Shown here in pieces: positions 1 to 11,710 of a stretch of DNA of 64,000 bases. Location of the stretch: contig OZ231127.1 in assembly GCA_965153355.1 (NCBI GenBank), positions 4,960,001 through 5,024,000 on the forward strand, written 5' to 3'. Positions within the stretch are counted from its first letter, which is position 1, and every line of letters starts with the position of its first letter. Source of the DNA: Flaccisagitta enflata (Eukaryota > Chaetognatha > Sagittoidea > Aphragmophora). A program made the position numbers and the translations under genes. Below the pieces are notes generated by a model, which saw only the letters and a program-made list of their open reading frames with translations, had not been told where the DNA came from and made no database searches.

Positions 1-60
1 ATTATTTGTTTTTCTTATTCTTCAACTCAAAATAGGGTGCGGCTTTTTTTTTTAGTCGAG

Positions 61-520
61 TAGTACCTGTTGCCCTGCTTCGCATGATTGTGAATTGGAG
101 TGAGGGGAAGCAGGGCAGCGGCCCCAAAGGGAACGAAGTCCTTTGGAACATTGGGGACTTTCATTGGTCCATCCGTTTGTTCATTCGTCCGTCTGTCCAT
201 CCATCTGTCCATCCGTCTGTCTGTTCATCCATCTCCCCAGGCCCTCTCAGGCATGAAATCTGTTCTCTCAGGGCTGAAATCTACCCTCCCAGACCTAAAA
301 TCTGCCCTCTCATGCCTTGAATCTGAGAAGGCAGATATAAGGCCGGAGAGGGCCTGAGAGCAGATTTCAGACCTGAGAGAGCAGATTTTAGGCCAGAGAG
401 GGCAAATTCAAGACCTGAGAAAGCAGATTCAGGCCTGACAGGGCAGATTTCAGGCCTGAGAGGGTAGATTTCAGCCCTGACGGGGCAGACATTAGCCCTG
501 AGATGGGCAGGGGCTTCCAA
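61..520. mobile_element. family A element, rearranged copy
   Basis: Tail and arm at 61-160 (AGGGCAGCGGCCCCAAAGGG), then GTCC/ATCC repeats, then units of CCCTCTCAGGCCTGAAATCT-type on one strand up to about 320 and on the opposite strand to about 510. The internal minisatellite is therefore itself inverted about position 320. The second terminal arm is absent. Confidence 0.8.
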
Positions 521-711
521 CCCCCATCTTCACCTCAACCCCCCCTCAAGCATACACAAAAAGTATCTAATATGCTAGTTTTCCCGGTTTTACGACTTGA
601 TCATTATACACCAATGGACCAACAGATAGACAAAGCCTTTTATAGAGTTTTGTGTCCGCAGCTAAAAAGAGGAGGAAGAAGAGGAAACAAATTGAAAAAA
701 AGAAATAAGAA

Positions 712-890
712 AACAAGCCCAACACCTCTAAGTCGCGTGCGTTCGTCAAGACTAAAAGACAAAATATAAAATGACTTAAAATGACTTAGAACGACGTAAA
801 ATGGTGAAAATAAGCTAAGCGTGATGGACTGACGGACGGACCAACAGACGGACAGAGTGGGTCATAGAGTCGCATGCACGCAACTAAAAA
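712..890 (-). mobile_element. family C element, short copy
   Basis: Starts AACAAGCCCAACACCTCTAA, has three AATGACTTA-type units, GGACGGACC repeats, and ends CGCATGCACGCAACTAAAAA. Termini match the family C consensus. Confidence 0.85.
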
Positions 891-1899
891 AGGAGAAAGG
901 AGAATAAAAAAAGGAACGCTAGGTAACTGAAACAGGAGGAGTTAAGAAATTGTTGGAATGTATTGATCATCAGGTTGATGACCTGATTAATAAGTGACTT
1001 ATATGGTTTGTCCAAATAATTACAACATCGACTCTTATTGGTCACTTCATGTTATTAATGAAATTTTCTGAAAATTTTTAACTGTATACTTGTTGATATC
1101 ATAACCGATTCCAAACTGATTCCGAACTGATTCCGAAATTAAGTAGGAAATTTTACAAAATGTAATGCAAGCCTAACAGTTATGACAAAGCCAGATATGC
1201 AGCAGGACTGTCACGGATGGCTGGGCAGGGGCAGTTATGCAAAAACCACTGGCAATTAAAAAATGTGACCAATGGACGGACAGATGAACCTATGAACCGA
1301 CTGGCAAGGCATGGAGTACAGTTGCATGTCCTCGACTAAAAAGGCATGCCTGCACTTTTGAACCACAAAAGAAAAAAAAAATCAATGCTAAGGATTTTTG
1401 GCATTTTTGAGTTTTTTGGGCTAAACTGCCCCTGCCCAAATGCCCCTGGGACCCTCTAAACCCTTTCTCCTGCATCCCTGCTACTACTCTACAAGGGGGA
1501 AGTCATAGAAAATTGAATTTGGCCCTTTTGCCGGCAATTAATTAACAAAAGAAAATGCACACAAAAAAAATAAGCTGGAGAAGGGGGGGGGGCACGACCA
1601 CAGTTCTTCTCACTCTGTGGCCCTAAAACTTGATAGAATTTCCTTGTACATGTCCTAGAACGCCTCACTTATATAAGCAAGACAGATTTCCGAGATCGTG
1701 GTTCTTCGTCCAACGTGTGTATAAACAATTTTGAGTCTGACATGAAAACGCTGTGCAAAAGACTTTTAGAAACAAATGTTGCGAGAAAGACAAAAGATAA
1801 AAGCGATGTTTTGAAAGCGGCATAAAGATTCAAAAGAGGCAATGGAGGCGTGCAATCATGCATGAGACGCGTCATAAATGACTCATATTTTGTACTTAC
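891..1899. other. non-coding, left of the thrombospondin exon
   Basis: Apart from a family B copy (1185-1342) I see nothing coding. It should be intron of the thrombospondin gene, but no further EGF exon was found. Confidence 0.5.
1185..1342 (+). mobile_element. family B element, old copy
   Basis: ACAAAGCCAGATATGCAGCA start, GGGCAGGGGCAGTTATGCAA middle, GGACGGAC, and GTCCTCGACTAAAAA end. Confidence 0.75.
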
Positions 1900-1965
1900 G
1901 GGAGTGTTGATACATTCTGAATTGGGAACGCAACCACCGTTGTCAACCGCACACTCGTCTATGTC

Positions 1966-1966
<1 letters not shown>
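1900..1966 (-). CDS. THBS: thrombospondin exon, start of EGF 6
   Basis: 67 nt, phase 2 in and phase 0 out. With the two bases from the previous exon it reads NDIDECAVDNGGCVPNSEC then INTP, a calcium-binding EGF start. The acceptor CTCTCAG is formed by the last repeats of a (CT)n array of about 63 bp. The donor is CCC/GTAAGT. The next coding exon was not found in 1-1899 and probably lies outside the window. Confidence 0.92.

Positions 1967-1969
<3 letters not shown>

Positions 1970-2033
<64 letters not shown>
1970..2033. repeat. (GA)n abutting a thrombospondin acceptor
   Basis: On the gene strand this is (CT)n ending CTCAG, the acceptor itself. Confidence 0.97.
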
Positions 2034-2034
<1 letters not shown>

Positions 2035-3676
2035 CTCTTGTTAAGTTTCTAATGTTAGAGAGGATAGACAAATCATCAAAAAAATTTGTAAATTACTCAG
2101 AGTAACTTGATGGATTTGTGTCTGTTGAGCCGCTCTGTGGTAGGGGTTGAGCTGAATTTTGATAATTCTAAGGATAGTTGTGAGGGGTCCGAATGAAACA
2201 CCAGTTAGAGCTTCCAAGGCTCTTGTCCTTATTCTAGAATTTTTGTTGTAAAGAAATGTTGTCCAACTCACACGCAGTTTCAAGATACATGAATTAAAGG
2301 ACGGCACAATCCGCCAAAGAACCAAATGTTATAAATTGGTTGTGCAGGTAAAAAAATCGACTTTTTGGCTAATTTTTTTTACCAATAAGCTATTTAGGTG
2401 AAAAAAAAATAGATCCCCAAGAATTGGGACCTTCACCACTTTGGGAACCCCCCAAACTGGAATATAACCCATTTGGGAGGCAGGGAGGGGGAGGGGTAAA
2501 AAATCAAGGTTCTCCAATTTGCTTGAAATTTTTTGTAGTTGTAGGGAACAATCAGGGCTATGTTTAGGTATCTTTATCTTATGCCTAAAGTGAATATTTC
2601 ATGAATTATGTGGCATTAATGTTGGCGAAATGAACTATTTTGAGGTAATTTGGCTATCCTTGGCGGAATATTAGAGGGTCAGGTACCCCCCTTGTAACCC
2701 TATTTTTTTTTTTAGAAAATGCGTCTTTGGGTATTACTGAACCTGTATGCAAAAAATCAGGGAGTACTTGTCAGTACTTCCTTGATTTTATAGCTAGGGA
2801 CTTCCAACTATAATAAAATCATTTTTTCTGTTTTTTGAGGAACCTTTGAGAGGTCCTAAGGGGCCCCCAAGGGCCCATGGCTTTTTTATTTTTGAGATTA
2901 GTGAAGATACACTACACCTGAGCTTAGCTCAGCTGGGAAAATACAGTTTGGGACATTTCTTTAATGAAATTATTTCTATGCTATTTGATGAGTTTTTTTA
3001 AGGTTTTAAGGGGCCCCCAGGGGCCCAAAATTATTTTTTTTCATCATATTTTGGAAGATACACCACATCTTGGTCAAATTGAATCAAGAAAACCAGAGTT
3101 GGAACTATTTTGAAATTGTCAGAAACTTGACATTAGACCCGCGGATTGTGGACGGCGTGTTCGTTCATCTTTAAAAAGTATGGAGACATAGGAGTTTTCC
3201 TTGGCCTGCTCAGTTGACTTCTCACTAGTAACTGATCTGAATATATCCAGGCAATTGACTCGTCTATGCAAGCTACTGATTTACTGTCGAGGCATTCTCA
3301 TCAAGTCGGAACACCGTAACAGTGCACCTGAACACCCGTCAAATAGGAATTTCTGTTTTTTCTGTCTCCAGATCGCCAAATGAAAATGGCACATTTTTCA
3401 AATTTTTATTATGTTGACTCAGAACTCTTAGGGGCAAGCAATCCTATCGATATTTCTTACCATATAGTTATTTATTCTTATAACTTTTTTGTTGTAAACA
3501 TGTTCTCCTCAGACGCTATTTTTAGTATGGATCTTATAACACATCATCTCAGTGACTCATAATCTCAACAAAACGCAACGCGACCGGTCATGTTATGCAA
3601 TAATATGCAAGTTAGTTTTATGTAACATTAGAATCTTTTCTTGTTTGAATCGTCCAAAGCTAAGTGTAAATTTGTA
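2034..3676. other. thrombospondin intron, unclassified repeats
   Basis: Contains two loose copies of a unit around 2845 and 3003 (AAGGGGCCCCCAAGGGCCCA, then GAAGATACACCACA). Nothing coding seen. Confidence 0.6.
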
Positions 3677-3733
3677 TGACTGTGTGTGACTGTGTGTGTG
3701 TGTGTGTGACTGTGTGTGTGTGTGTGTGTGTGT

Positions 3734-3818
<85 letters not shown>

Positions 3819-3825
3819 GTTTCTG

Positions 3826-3897
<72 letters not shown>
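3677..3897. repeat. (GT)n then (CT)n
   Basis: Begins 7 bp past a thrombospondin donor. The intron starts GTAAGAGG and continues as (GA)n, then (CA)n on the gene strand. Confidence 0.97.
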
Positions 3898-3902
<5 letters not shown>

Positions 3903-3904
3903 AC

Positions 3905-4053
3905 TTGCAGACTTGTCTATTTCTGGTGGCGAATTCGATTCCTACTCCTTGTACCCTTTGAGATTCGTAGCCTGGAGGACATTCAGAACAAGAGAATCCC
4001 GGCCTCAAGTTGTTGCAGGTTGTAAGAGGATCGCAAGGAGACGCCAATTCACA
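3905..4053 (-). CDS. THBS: thrombospondin exon, EGF 5 with thrombospondin-specific insert
   Basis: 149 nt, phase 0 in and phase 2 out. It encodes CELASPCDPLTTCNNLRPGF, CSECPPGYESQ and GVGIEFATRNRQVC. The last block is diagnostic for thrombospondins. The acceptor is TTATTTACAG. The donor is CAA/GTAAGAGG, after which the intron runs directly into (GA)n and then (CA)n. Confidence 0.93.
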
Positions 4054-4254
4054 CTGTAAATAATGGAACAGCAAAGAATATATAACGAAGTTAATCAATC
4101 AGTGGATTACATGGACCGCATCACATTGGCAGCCGACAATCAATAAACAATTGAACATTCAATTCATCGGAATCAACCCAGTATTTTCTGTTTCCTGTCT
4201 ATTCACATTGCGTCCACATTGAGCGCCCCTAAACAATCAATCCAATCGATTGAA

Positions 4255-4576
4255 GCAGTCAATTTATCAATCAATGAATCAAACAATCAATCAATCAATC
4301 CAAACATTTGACATCCAAAATTCAAATCAATTAATGAATAATTCATATCAATCATACATATCATAGTATGTCTTTGTCGCCTCATCAATATCGATGCACT
4401 CTTGACCACTTCCGGTGTAACCCAAAAGACAGCTGCCACTAAATCAATCAATCAAGCAACCAACCAATCGATTAACCAATCATCCATATCATCGATATTG
4501 ACACAGTCTTGACCATTTCTGGTGTAACGTACATGACAGCTACCAGATTGATTATCAATCAATCAATCAATCAAAT

Positions 4577-4631
<55 letters not shown>

Positions 4632-4690
4632 GCGTAAATCAAGCAATCAATTAATTAGTCAATCAATCAATCAATTAATCAATCATTCCT
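4255..4690. repeat. (AATC)n imperfect tetranucleotide region
   Basis: Runs of ATCAATCA interspersed with two decayed exon-end copies. Thrombospondin intron. Confidence 0.95.
4375..4550 (-). repeat. two decayed copies of thrombospondin exon end (EGF 4)
   Basis: Near 4382-4440 and 4487-4550 the minus strand reads GYTGSGQECIDIDE-like and GQDCVNIDD-like ends, matching GYTGNGQDCVDIDE of the exon at 4698. They are separated from it by AATC repeats. Both have lost the donor or are imperfect. Confidence 0.8.
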
Positions 4691-4697
4691 CCCTCAC

Positions 4698-4915
4698 TTC
4701 ATCAATGTCGACGCAGTCTTGCCCATTTCCGGTGTATCCCACAGGACAGCTTCCGCATTGGAATCCCTCTTCAGAGTCTCTGCAGTCAACTCCGGGGAAG
4801 CAAGAGTTGGCATCACATCTTGGAATCACTTTGTCACATGAAATCCCATCTCCCTCAAAACCAGGAGGACATGGACCGCAGGAATAACCAGAGTCAGTGT
4901 CTGTACACTGAACGC
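4698..4915 (-). CDS. THBS: thrombospondin exon, EGF 3 end, EGF 4, start of EGF 5
   Basis: 218 nt, phase 1 in and phase 0 out. It encodes GVQCTDTDSGYSCGPCPPGF, a second EGF starting CDANSCFPGVDC and ending GYTGNGQDC, then VDIDE. The acceptor CTCTCTAACAG lies at the end of a (CT)n tract that acts as the polypyrimidine tract. Donor GAA/GTGAGG. The last 60 nt or so of this exon are copied twice in the next intron (about 4375-4440 and 4487-4550). Confidence 0.92.
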
Positions 4916-4919
4916 CTGT

Positions 4920-4920
<1 letters not shown>

Positions 4921-4980
<60 letters not shown>

Positions 4981-5036
4981 AGAGAAAGAGAGAGAGATAG
5001 ACAGAGAGATAGACAGAGAGACAGACAGAGAGACAG
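4921..5036. repeat. (GA)n with GACA variants abutting an acceptor
   Basis: On the gene strand (CT)n ends directly in CTAACAG, the acceptor of the exon at 4698-4915. Confidence 0.97.
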
Positions 5037-5884
5037 AGGTTGGGTAAAAGAGGAGAAAAACATAATGACGATGAAAATATCTATTATTAAGATTGGCCGT
5101 AGAATGGGTGCAGCTCAATGAAGTTATTGTAGTTAGAGAGGTGGCAATATTTCCCCGATGATTAGAAAAAACGACACTAGAACATTCTAAATCTAGCAAG
5201 ATTAAGTTAGTCAAAAGCGACGAGACGTTTTCAATGGCTATGTAAATTGGAAAATGAAAGTTAGAAATCTGTAAGTAATTTTGACGGGAAAATTAGCTTA
5301 AAAATGATGGAGAGCGTCAAATTAAACATAAAGATGATCGGTGGTTGGATATAATTGTTTTTAAGAAGGTTTTGAAGAGTGACAGAAGAGTTGATATAGA
5401 AGAGAAAAGGTCATGAAAAAAAGAAACCTCAACATTCAGTTAAAATTGTCCATGAAATTCCATTGAGTGTAAGAAACGGTAAAGTTTTTTTTGAGATTCA
5501 TGTGCAGCTAGGATAATACAAAAACGCAACCCAAATTCTATTAAGTGTGAAAACCCCAAATGTTTTTTCAAGAAATATACTCGCGCTTGCTGATAAACAT
5601 TAATAAACCATCGTACCCATTTTACCCATTCTACCCATTTATTTTGCTAAGTGATTCGATAACTTAGCATCGAAAATTAATTTCCAAAGATGCTGTTAAC
5701 TAAGGTTTGGTGTTTTTAACATGAAAGAATGATTCTAATGACTATTTTTTCGCCCCATTTTAATTCAAGACGTTGAATCTGTTTATTTTTCTATTCATTT
5801 GTTTCTAACGCTTGATATGAACAACGGGAGCAGTACCAAAAAACATGTTGTTGAAAGGACAAAAATAAAGATAAAGAACAGAAC

Positions 5885-6010
5885 CGGCAAAACAGGGATT
5901 AATGTTGCAGCGAAGAATCGCTTTTTCGCAGGAGATTCCGTCTCCTTCGTAGTTGTCCGGACACGGACCGCAGGAAAAACCAGTTTCCAAATTGTCCGTA
6001 CATTTCACGC
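5885..6010 (-). CDS. THBS: thrombospondin exon, end of EGF 2 and start of EGF 3
   Basis: 126 nt (42 codons), phase 1 to phase 1. It encodes GVKCTDNLETGFSCGPCP, then NYEGDGISC and CNINPCFAG. The acceptor is AATAAAG; the donor GTTCTG is weak but agrees in phase with both neighbours. The symmetrical phase means this unit could be gained or lost without a frame shift. Confidence 0.85.
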
Positions 6011-6459
6011 CTTTATTTAGACGGAAACGAGAGTTCATATATGGGCAAAAGCGAAATTGTGAGTTTGATGGGCATGGAGAGGAAATGGAAATAGAAAGCG
6101 CGTGATTCTGGATCAGTCTTTTTTTTATTCATTTGATTTAATTGAGATGAGCAATATCAATGGTTTGACTTAGCTTGGCCAAAAGCAAGTGATAGCAAGT
6201 ATGAATTCCCGCCAAAAATGGCGGTGAAAGACTCTTAATCGCAAAGCTCGCTGGCGAAAAAAACGATAAGTATTGTAAAGGTTAAGAAGGTTTTAACAAG
6301 TTCATGATGGACTAATCGACTGACAGACAGACAAAAGCAATGGACGCACTAAGACTCTTGTAAACGTTTCTTTTGACATTGAGATGAAAATGTCAGCTGC
6401 TATGAAAAAGCTGATTAGAAGATAGAAACAAACAAACTTGAAAAGCACGTTGTAGTAAA

Positions 6460-7090
6460 ACATCCTGTAAGACTTTAACATTTTTGTCCATTTCCTTGTT
6501 AACCAGGAGGACAGACAGACAAACCATTACAAACAGCCAATGAGAACATACGGTTACTGACTGATCTCGGAGGCAAGGTCTTATTCATCATCCTGCAGGA
6601 TGTACAGACAGACCCCTTGCCATCGACGCCATACCTTTTACTAAATGTGCCTCACCTGGGAAACATAATCTCATAAAACATCCCGTGAGACAGACACACC
6701 CCTTGATACAGTCATCAAGGGCCAATCTTATGCTACATATGACTGACCTTTGAAACCTGGTCTCGCAGAACATCGCGGAAGTCTCTCGCATGTCCATTTC
6801 TTTAAAAACTAGGCGGACAGGTAGACCCCTTGATATCACCATCAAACGCCGATCTTTTACTACCTATGACTGACCTGGGAAACACGGTCTCGTAGAACAT
6901 CCTGGAAGTCTCTCGCATTTTTGTCCATTTCCTTGATAACCAGGAGGACAGATAGACCCCTTAATATAAAGCCATCAAGAGCAGATCGTTCACTACATAG
7001 GACTGACCTGGAAAGCATGGTCTCGTAGAACATCCTGGAAGTCTCTCGCATTTTTGTCCATTTCCTTGATAACCCGGAGGACAAGGACCG
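6460..7090 (-). repeat. tandem partial copies of thrombospondin EGF exon end with donor
   Basis: The landmark GACTGACC (reverse of the donor GGTCAGTC) recurs at 7001, 6868 and 6741, with more decayed copies around 6647 and 6558. The copy at 6868-6960 still reads [21 protein letters not shown] and a donor. Units of about 127-133 bp. They start inside the exon at CPPGY, so none is a full EGF. Confidence 0.88.
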
Positions 7091-7172
7091 CATTTGAAGC
7101 CAGAAGGAGAATCCACACAGGAAGTTCCCGGAAAACAAGGATTGGAAGAACAACGACGAATCGCTGGACCGT
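7008..7172 (-). CDS. THBS: thrombospondin exon, EGF 1 and start of EGF 2
   Basis: 165 nt, phase 1 at both ends, encoding [19 protein letters not shown], then a [15 protein letters not shown] end and CSTRPCFPG. Donor G/GTCAGT, acceptor TTCAAAAG. The first EGF is complete and the second continues in the exon at 5885-6010. The 3' end of this exon with its donor is copied several times in the following intron (6460-7000). A 9-bp minisatellite lies directly upstream of the acceptor. Confidence 0.9.
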
Positions 7173-7186
7173 CTTTTGAAGTGAGT

Positions 7187-7336
7187 TTGGTGAGGATTGT
7201 GAGGAGTGTGAGGAATGTGAGGAGTGTGAGGAGTGTGAGGATTGTGAGGATTGTGAGGATTGTGAGGAATGTGAGGAATGTGAGGAGTGTGAGGAGTGTG
7301 AGGATTGTGAGGATTGTGAGGATTGTGAGGAATGAG
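7187..7336. repeat. 9-bp minisatellite (GTGAGGATT/GTGAGGAGT)
   Basis: About 16 units on the plus strand. On the thrombospondin strand it is pyrimidine-rich (CTCACAATC) and ends about 14 nt before the acceptor at 7173, so it supplies the polypyrimidine tract. Confidence 0.95.
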
Positions 7337-8142
7337 AGTGTTTTATGGATGAGTGGAGGAGGAGGATATTCGGATAATCGCCGTTTTTTTTATAAGAGGG
7401 GATTAAGCGCGAGATGGGTAAGATGTTTGTTTTGAATGCCATTGCAAATGAGTTTGTTGGTGGGATAGGGAAGTCATGGAAAGAAAAGGGTCGATTCCCA
7501 GATTGGTGGAATGTAAAGGGGGACAATAAATGAAATAATAATGATTTGAACCATAAGTGCTGCGATATCAAAGAGGCAGATGTGATCCAATAACCTTGTT
7601 GGCGAAAACAAAGAAATGTTGAGTGACGAAGCATGAAAAGCACGGTTAAAAATTCATTGGTGCCTTTGAAATCAATGCGTGGATGAGTAGTTTAGCAAAG
7701 CCCATGATGAATAATGTGTTAAGTAGGGACGATGTGTAAGGGGTGAGAGGTACTATTTTGTCGTCGTCCATCTTTTGGCGCATAACCGGATAAAAGAATC
7801 AAGCCAACCATCAAAATAAACATTCTTAATACATTTTTGGGTCTGTTTAGTTTAAAATCAGGTGACAAAAAAAAAAAAAAAAAGAAAAAGGAACTCTACA
7901 AACTTTGCAAAATTCATGTAATCTTCTTTTAAAATGAGACTTCAGAACGTCAACGCTCTGAACTCTTAGATTAACATTTCGCCGAGTGAAAGTGTGATGT
8001 AGCGTGAGAGATTGTGGTCTGGTGCATTGTAATTGTTATAACAAAAATCCCTCATGACAAAAACATCCAAATAGTGCACTAAAGAAAAACAACAAAAAAC
8101 AAAAAAGTTTATAACATGCGCGCACAAATTAACGTTACTTAC
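7337..8142. other. thrombospondin intron
   Basis: No further repeat or exon recognised beyond a poly-A run at 7867. Confidence 0.6.
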
Positions 8143-8200
8143 TCCCTCCACAGGCATCACAGGCTAAGAGAGTGGCACGAAGCGCCTGACTCTCACGCAC
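8143..8200 (-). CDS. THBS: thrombospondin exon, coiled-coil part 2 with inter-chain Cys pair
   Basis: 58 nt encoding VRESQALRATLLACDACGG, phase 0 in and phase 1 out (donor A/GTAAGT). The ACDACG motif corresponds to the conserved ECDACG after the coiled coil of pentameric thrombospondins, where the two Cys make inter-subunit disulfides. The acceptor is CCACCAG followed directly by GTGCGT, so the exon itself begins with a donor-like sequence. Confidence 0.88.
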
Positions 8201-9047
8201 CTGGTGGCAATTTAAGGAAGCAGTGGAGAAGCAAACAAACAAAAGAGCACTTCAACATTCTACCATCACTAGCATTATGCCTTCTGAATCAAAAGTTTTA
8301 TTTGAATAAAGAGCTCTAACTGCATCTAATCGGTAAAAAGTTTGGGATATGGTCATGATGTGAAGATGTAATTAGTTTTTACTCTACCATATACCAGTAT
8401 CGCTACTCAGCCAATAAAATAAAAAGGTTAGCACAAAACTAGAGTTATTGTTAAAGACTGCTTCTACTTGTCTGTACTGTTTTGATTAACCTTGATAACT
8501 GTTGAAACTTTCATTGTAAACTTACCCCCACACATTTTGCAGTTTTCTAAAACCTGTCTTAGAACCTGAGTTTCCTCAGACTTGAATGAAAATCAAAATA
8601 GTTCTTGATAAGTCAAATGATCAAGGTTACATTTGTGTGTTTGAGCACCATACTGGTTGGTCAGTCAGTGAAGCAGTTTGTTATCATCCTTTTGCAAAAA
8701 AAAAAAAAAAAAAACCAAAAAAAAAAAAAAACCCAAAAAAAAACAAAAAAAAAAACAGGCAATTTTGCATCACTGCACTATAATTGCCCTAATTCTTCCG
8801 TTATTCCTCATTACATCTGCCTATGACGGCAAAATTTTGAAGGAAAACTAAGTGTTTCACCATACTTTTTGCATCATTTTCTGGACAATAATAGTGCAAG
8901 AATGATTAAAAAAGATAAATTGTCTCCAAAGACACTTGGTGTATGCATTTCTATCATATTCTGACCTCAAAAGTAATTTTGACAATGCAATTCACACGAG
9001 AGAAGCAAGAAAAACAAGGTTTTTACTGCAATTTTGCTTACATTTTC

Positions 9048-9205
9048 TGTTTGTTCTTGCCGTTTAAATTCTAAGACTCTCAAATGCAGGCAAATTTTGC
9101 ATTTCCAAAAACATAGTTCTCTTTGAAATCGATTTTGGAAGAGAACTATGTTTTTTGTTTTCTCATTTTTTCATTTTCTATGCAAACTTAGAATTTAAAC
9201 GGGCC
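9048..9205. mobile_element. short fold-back element in thrombospondin intron
   Basis: GCCGTTTAAATTCTAAG pairs with CTTAGAATTTAAACGGGC, and AAACATAGTTCTCTTT with AGAGAACTATGTTTT. Confidence 0.75.
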
Positions 9206-9621
9206 CCTGTCAGTTACCAAAAGTGAAATTTTCAATGATTTGCGTTATATTTTCTTCTTTAATTTTAGCTCCATTTGTTTTTTTTTCATGTTTGAATGCA
9301 AGTAATGAAAAAAAATATTAATCATGATATATCTCCATGATTATTTTAGTTTAATCATTCAGATTCAATCATTTTGATTTTTTATTTTGGCTCCTGTTGA
9401 AACACAAATGTTGCCTTCGGAGGAACGCCGTCCTATCCATACATGGCTGAGGCAGTTGTATATCCATTCTTGTTGTAAACGAAACATCATTTTGCCCAAT
9501 TTGAAAACGTAGATGTTATAAGTGCCTTACCATCTACTCTACCCCCAACTTTACCCCCTATTTTTTTCATTTGTTGCTTGAACCAATCTTCCCTGCCCCC
9601 CCCCCTCAAACAAATCTTTAC

Positions 9622-9701
9622 CTGACTCCTGGTGTCAAGTTGCAAACTTTTGACTGCGTTAGTAAGTTCAGCAACGGCAGCAATCAAGGCGTCCATTTGA
9701 T
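9622..9701 (-). CDS. THBS: thrombospondin exon, coiled-coil part 1
   Basis: 80 nt. The peptide QMDALIAAVAELTNAVKSLQ then LDTRSQ has hydrophobic residues at heptad spacing. Acceptor CCTTCCAG, donor CAG/GTAAAG, phase 1 in and phase 0 out. With the next exon it forms the amphipathic helix that assembles thrombospondin subunits. Match to the COMP coiled coil (LRQQVRE.. pattern) is clear. Confidence 0.85.
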
Positions 9702-9721
9702 CTGGAAGGCAATTTAAGGTT

Positions 9722-10087
9722 ATTAGTCGCGTGCACGCAACTCTACACCCCGCTTTGTCAGTCCGTCGGTCCGTCCGTCAGTCGGTCCGTCGGTCCGTCC
9801 GTCACACTTTACTTTTTTACGATATAACGTCAACTCTTAAGTCATTTTAAGTCATTTAAAGGCATTAGTAGTTATTCCAAGTCATTCTGAGTCATTCTAA
9901 GTCATTTTAAGTCATTTTTGGTCATTAGGGTCATTAGTCATTAAGAGTCTTTTATGGTCATTTCAAGTCACTGTAAGTCATTCTAAGTCATTCTAAGTCA
10001 TTCTAAGTCATTCTAAGTCATTCTAAGTCTTTCTAAGTCATTCGAAGTCAGTAAGTCTCGCACGCGACTTATAGGTGTTGGCCTTGT
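9722..10087 (+). mobile_element. family C element with 10-bp array
   Basis: TTAGTCGCGTGCACGCAACT, CTACACCCCGCTTTGTC, GTCGGTCCGTCC repeats, ACTTTACTTTTTTACGATAT, then about 20 units of GTCATTCTAA, ending CGCACGCGACTTATAGGTGT and TGGCCTTGT. Lies in the thrombospondin intron between 9701 and 11711. Confidence 0.93.
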
Positions 10088-10614
10088 ATCAAGTGGGGGT
10101 CGCGATAGAACATGATTTTGGCCTTACCACTTGGACATATGTGCCATGTGTTTCTGGTGGCTTACTATGATTCAATTTCAAATTAAAGGGCCCTGAGACA
10201 AGAAGAACTACTCCCATGCCACACCCTCAATCTCTATTGAAAATATAATTGGAAAAAAGTCAAATTACGTAATTCGACTTTTTGAAACGTAGGGGAGAAA
10301 TAAAGTTTTCCATTTTGGATTTGGGACAATTTTAGGAAGTTGAGCCGTTTTGGGGCTGGGATGATACATTTTCTGATATTCATAGCTAAGAAAGAGCTTA
10401 TTTTTCTCTTTCAAATGGCGCCAACCAGAAGTCTCTATGATCATTAATTTTGGCGCTATGAATTTTTGAATCTTTTAATATTTTTTCGCATTTTTGCAAA
10501 AATTGATATTTTTCATTGATCCCATTTTTCAGCCCCATGTAACATAAGTGAAGAGTCAAGATGTTACACAAATTGGCCCTAACTTTTATGACGCTAGCTT
10601 TTGCATTATACTCT

Positions 10615-10820
<206 letters not shown>

Positions 10821-11597
10821 AAGACAAAGAAATACCAAGAAAAAGGCGCAGAGACAGATTGAATGACAAAAACAGGCAGGAAGTCAACCAGACATAATGA
10901 AATGCACACAGAAGAACATGCAGTGAAAAAAAAGACTCCCATTTACGACTTTTTTCCGGTCGGCGAGAGCCGCCTTTATTGATAGTTTTATCTTGCTCTT
11001 CCTCCTCATACATTCCAGTGCCAATAAATGGGGTGTGGCACGGGAGCAAATGTTGTTATCTGATGCTGTTCTCCTTTTACACATAAAATGTACATGTCAC
11101 TGCGCACTGTTCGATCATATGTCCGAGTGGCAAAGCCAAAATCATGTTCTATCGCGGCCCCCAATATCAAGTTAAGTTGCGTTGATTGTAAAGCCATACA
11201 CTTCCGCTTGAAGCTTCCCTCCTCTTTTTCATTACGGGGCATGCGGTGACGGGTGACGTGTGCTTTCGACAATGCGTCACCAAGGCTGCCCTCTCAAAAG
11301 TTGCAAGGAATTTTTTGGACCTAACCAAAGCTTTTGATACGAAAAAAACATCGTGTTTTGGGTATTCAAAATTTTATAAATTCTACAGCTATTGGAGAGA
11401 GTCTGAGCTTGTATTCCATGGCCAAAAAACAAATCAATGACCGATTGTCAAGTCGAAAACAATTTTCATCTGTTTTTCCGGATATCTATTTAAGATTTTA
11501 TCTCCATGGCTAAATTTTGGTCAAAAGATTTGATAGACTCAACAACCCTGGAGCATTTGCCACACTATGCAAATGTTGTTTTTGTCCACCAGTCTCT

Positions 11598-11628
11598 CTG
11601 TCTGTCTGTCTCTGTCTATCTCTGTCTG

Positions 11629-11707
<79 letters not shown>
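11598..11707. repeat. (CT)n starting at a thrombospondin donor
   Basis: On the gene strand the donor GTAAGAGAGAG passes without a break into the array. Confidence 0.97.
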
Positions 11708-11710
<3 letters not shown>

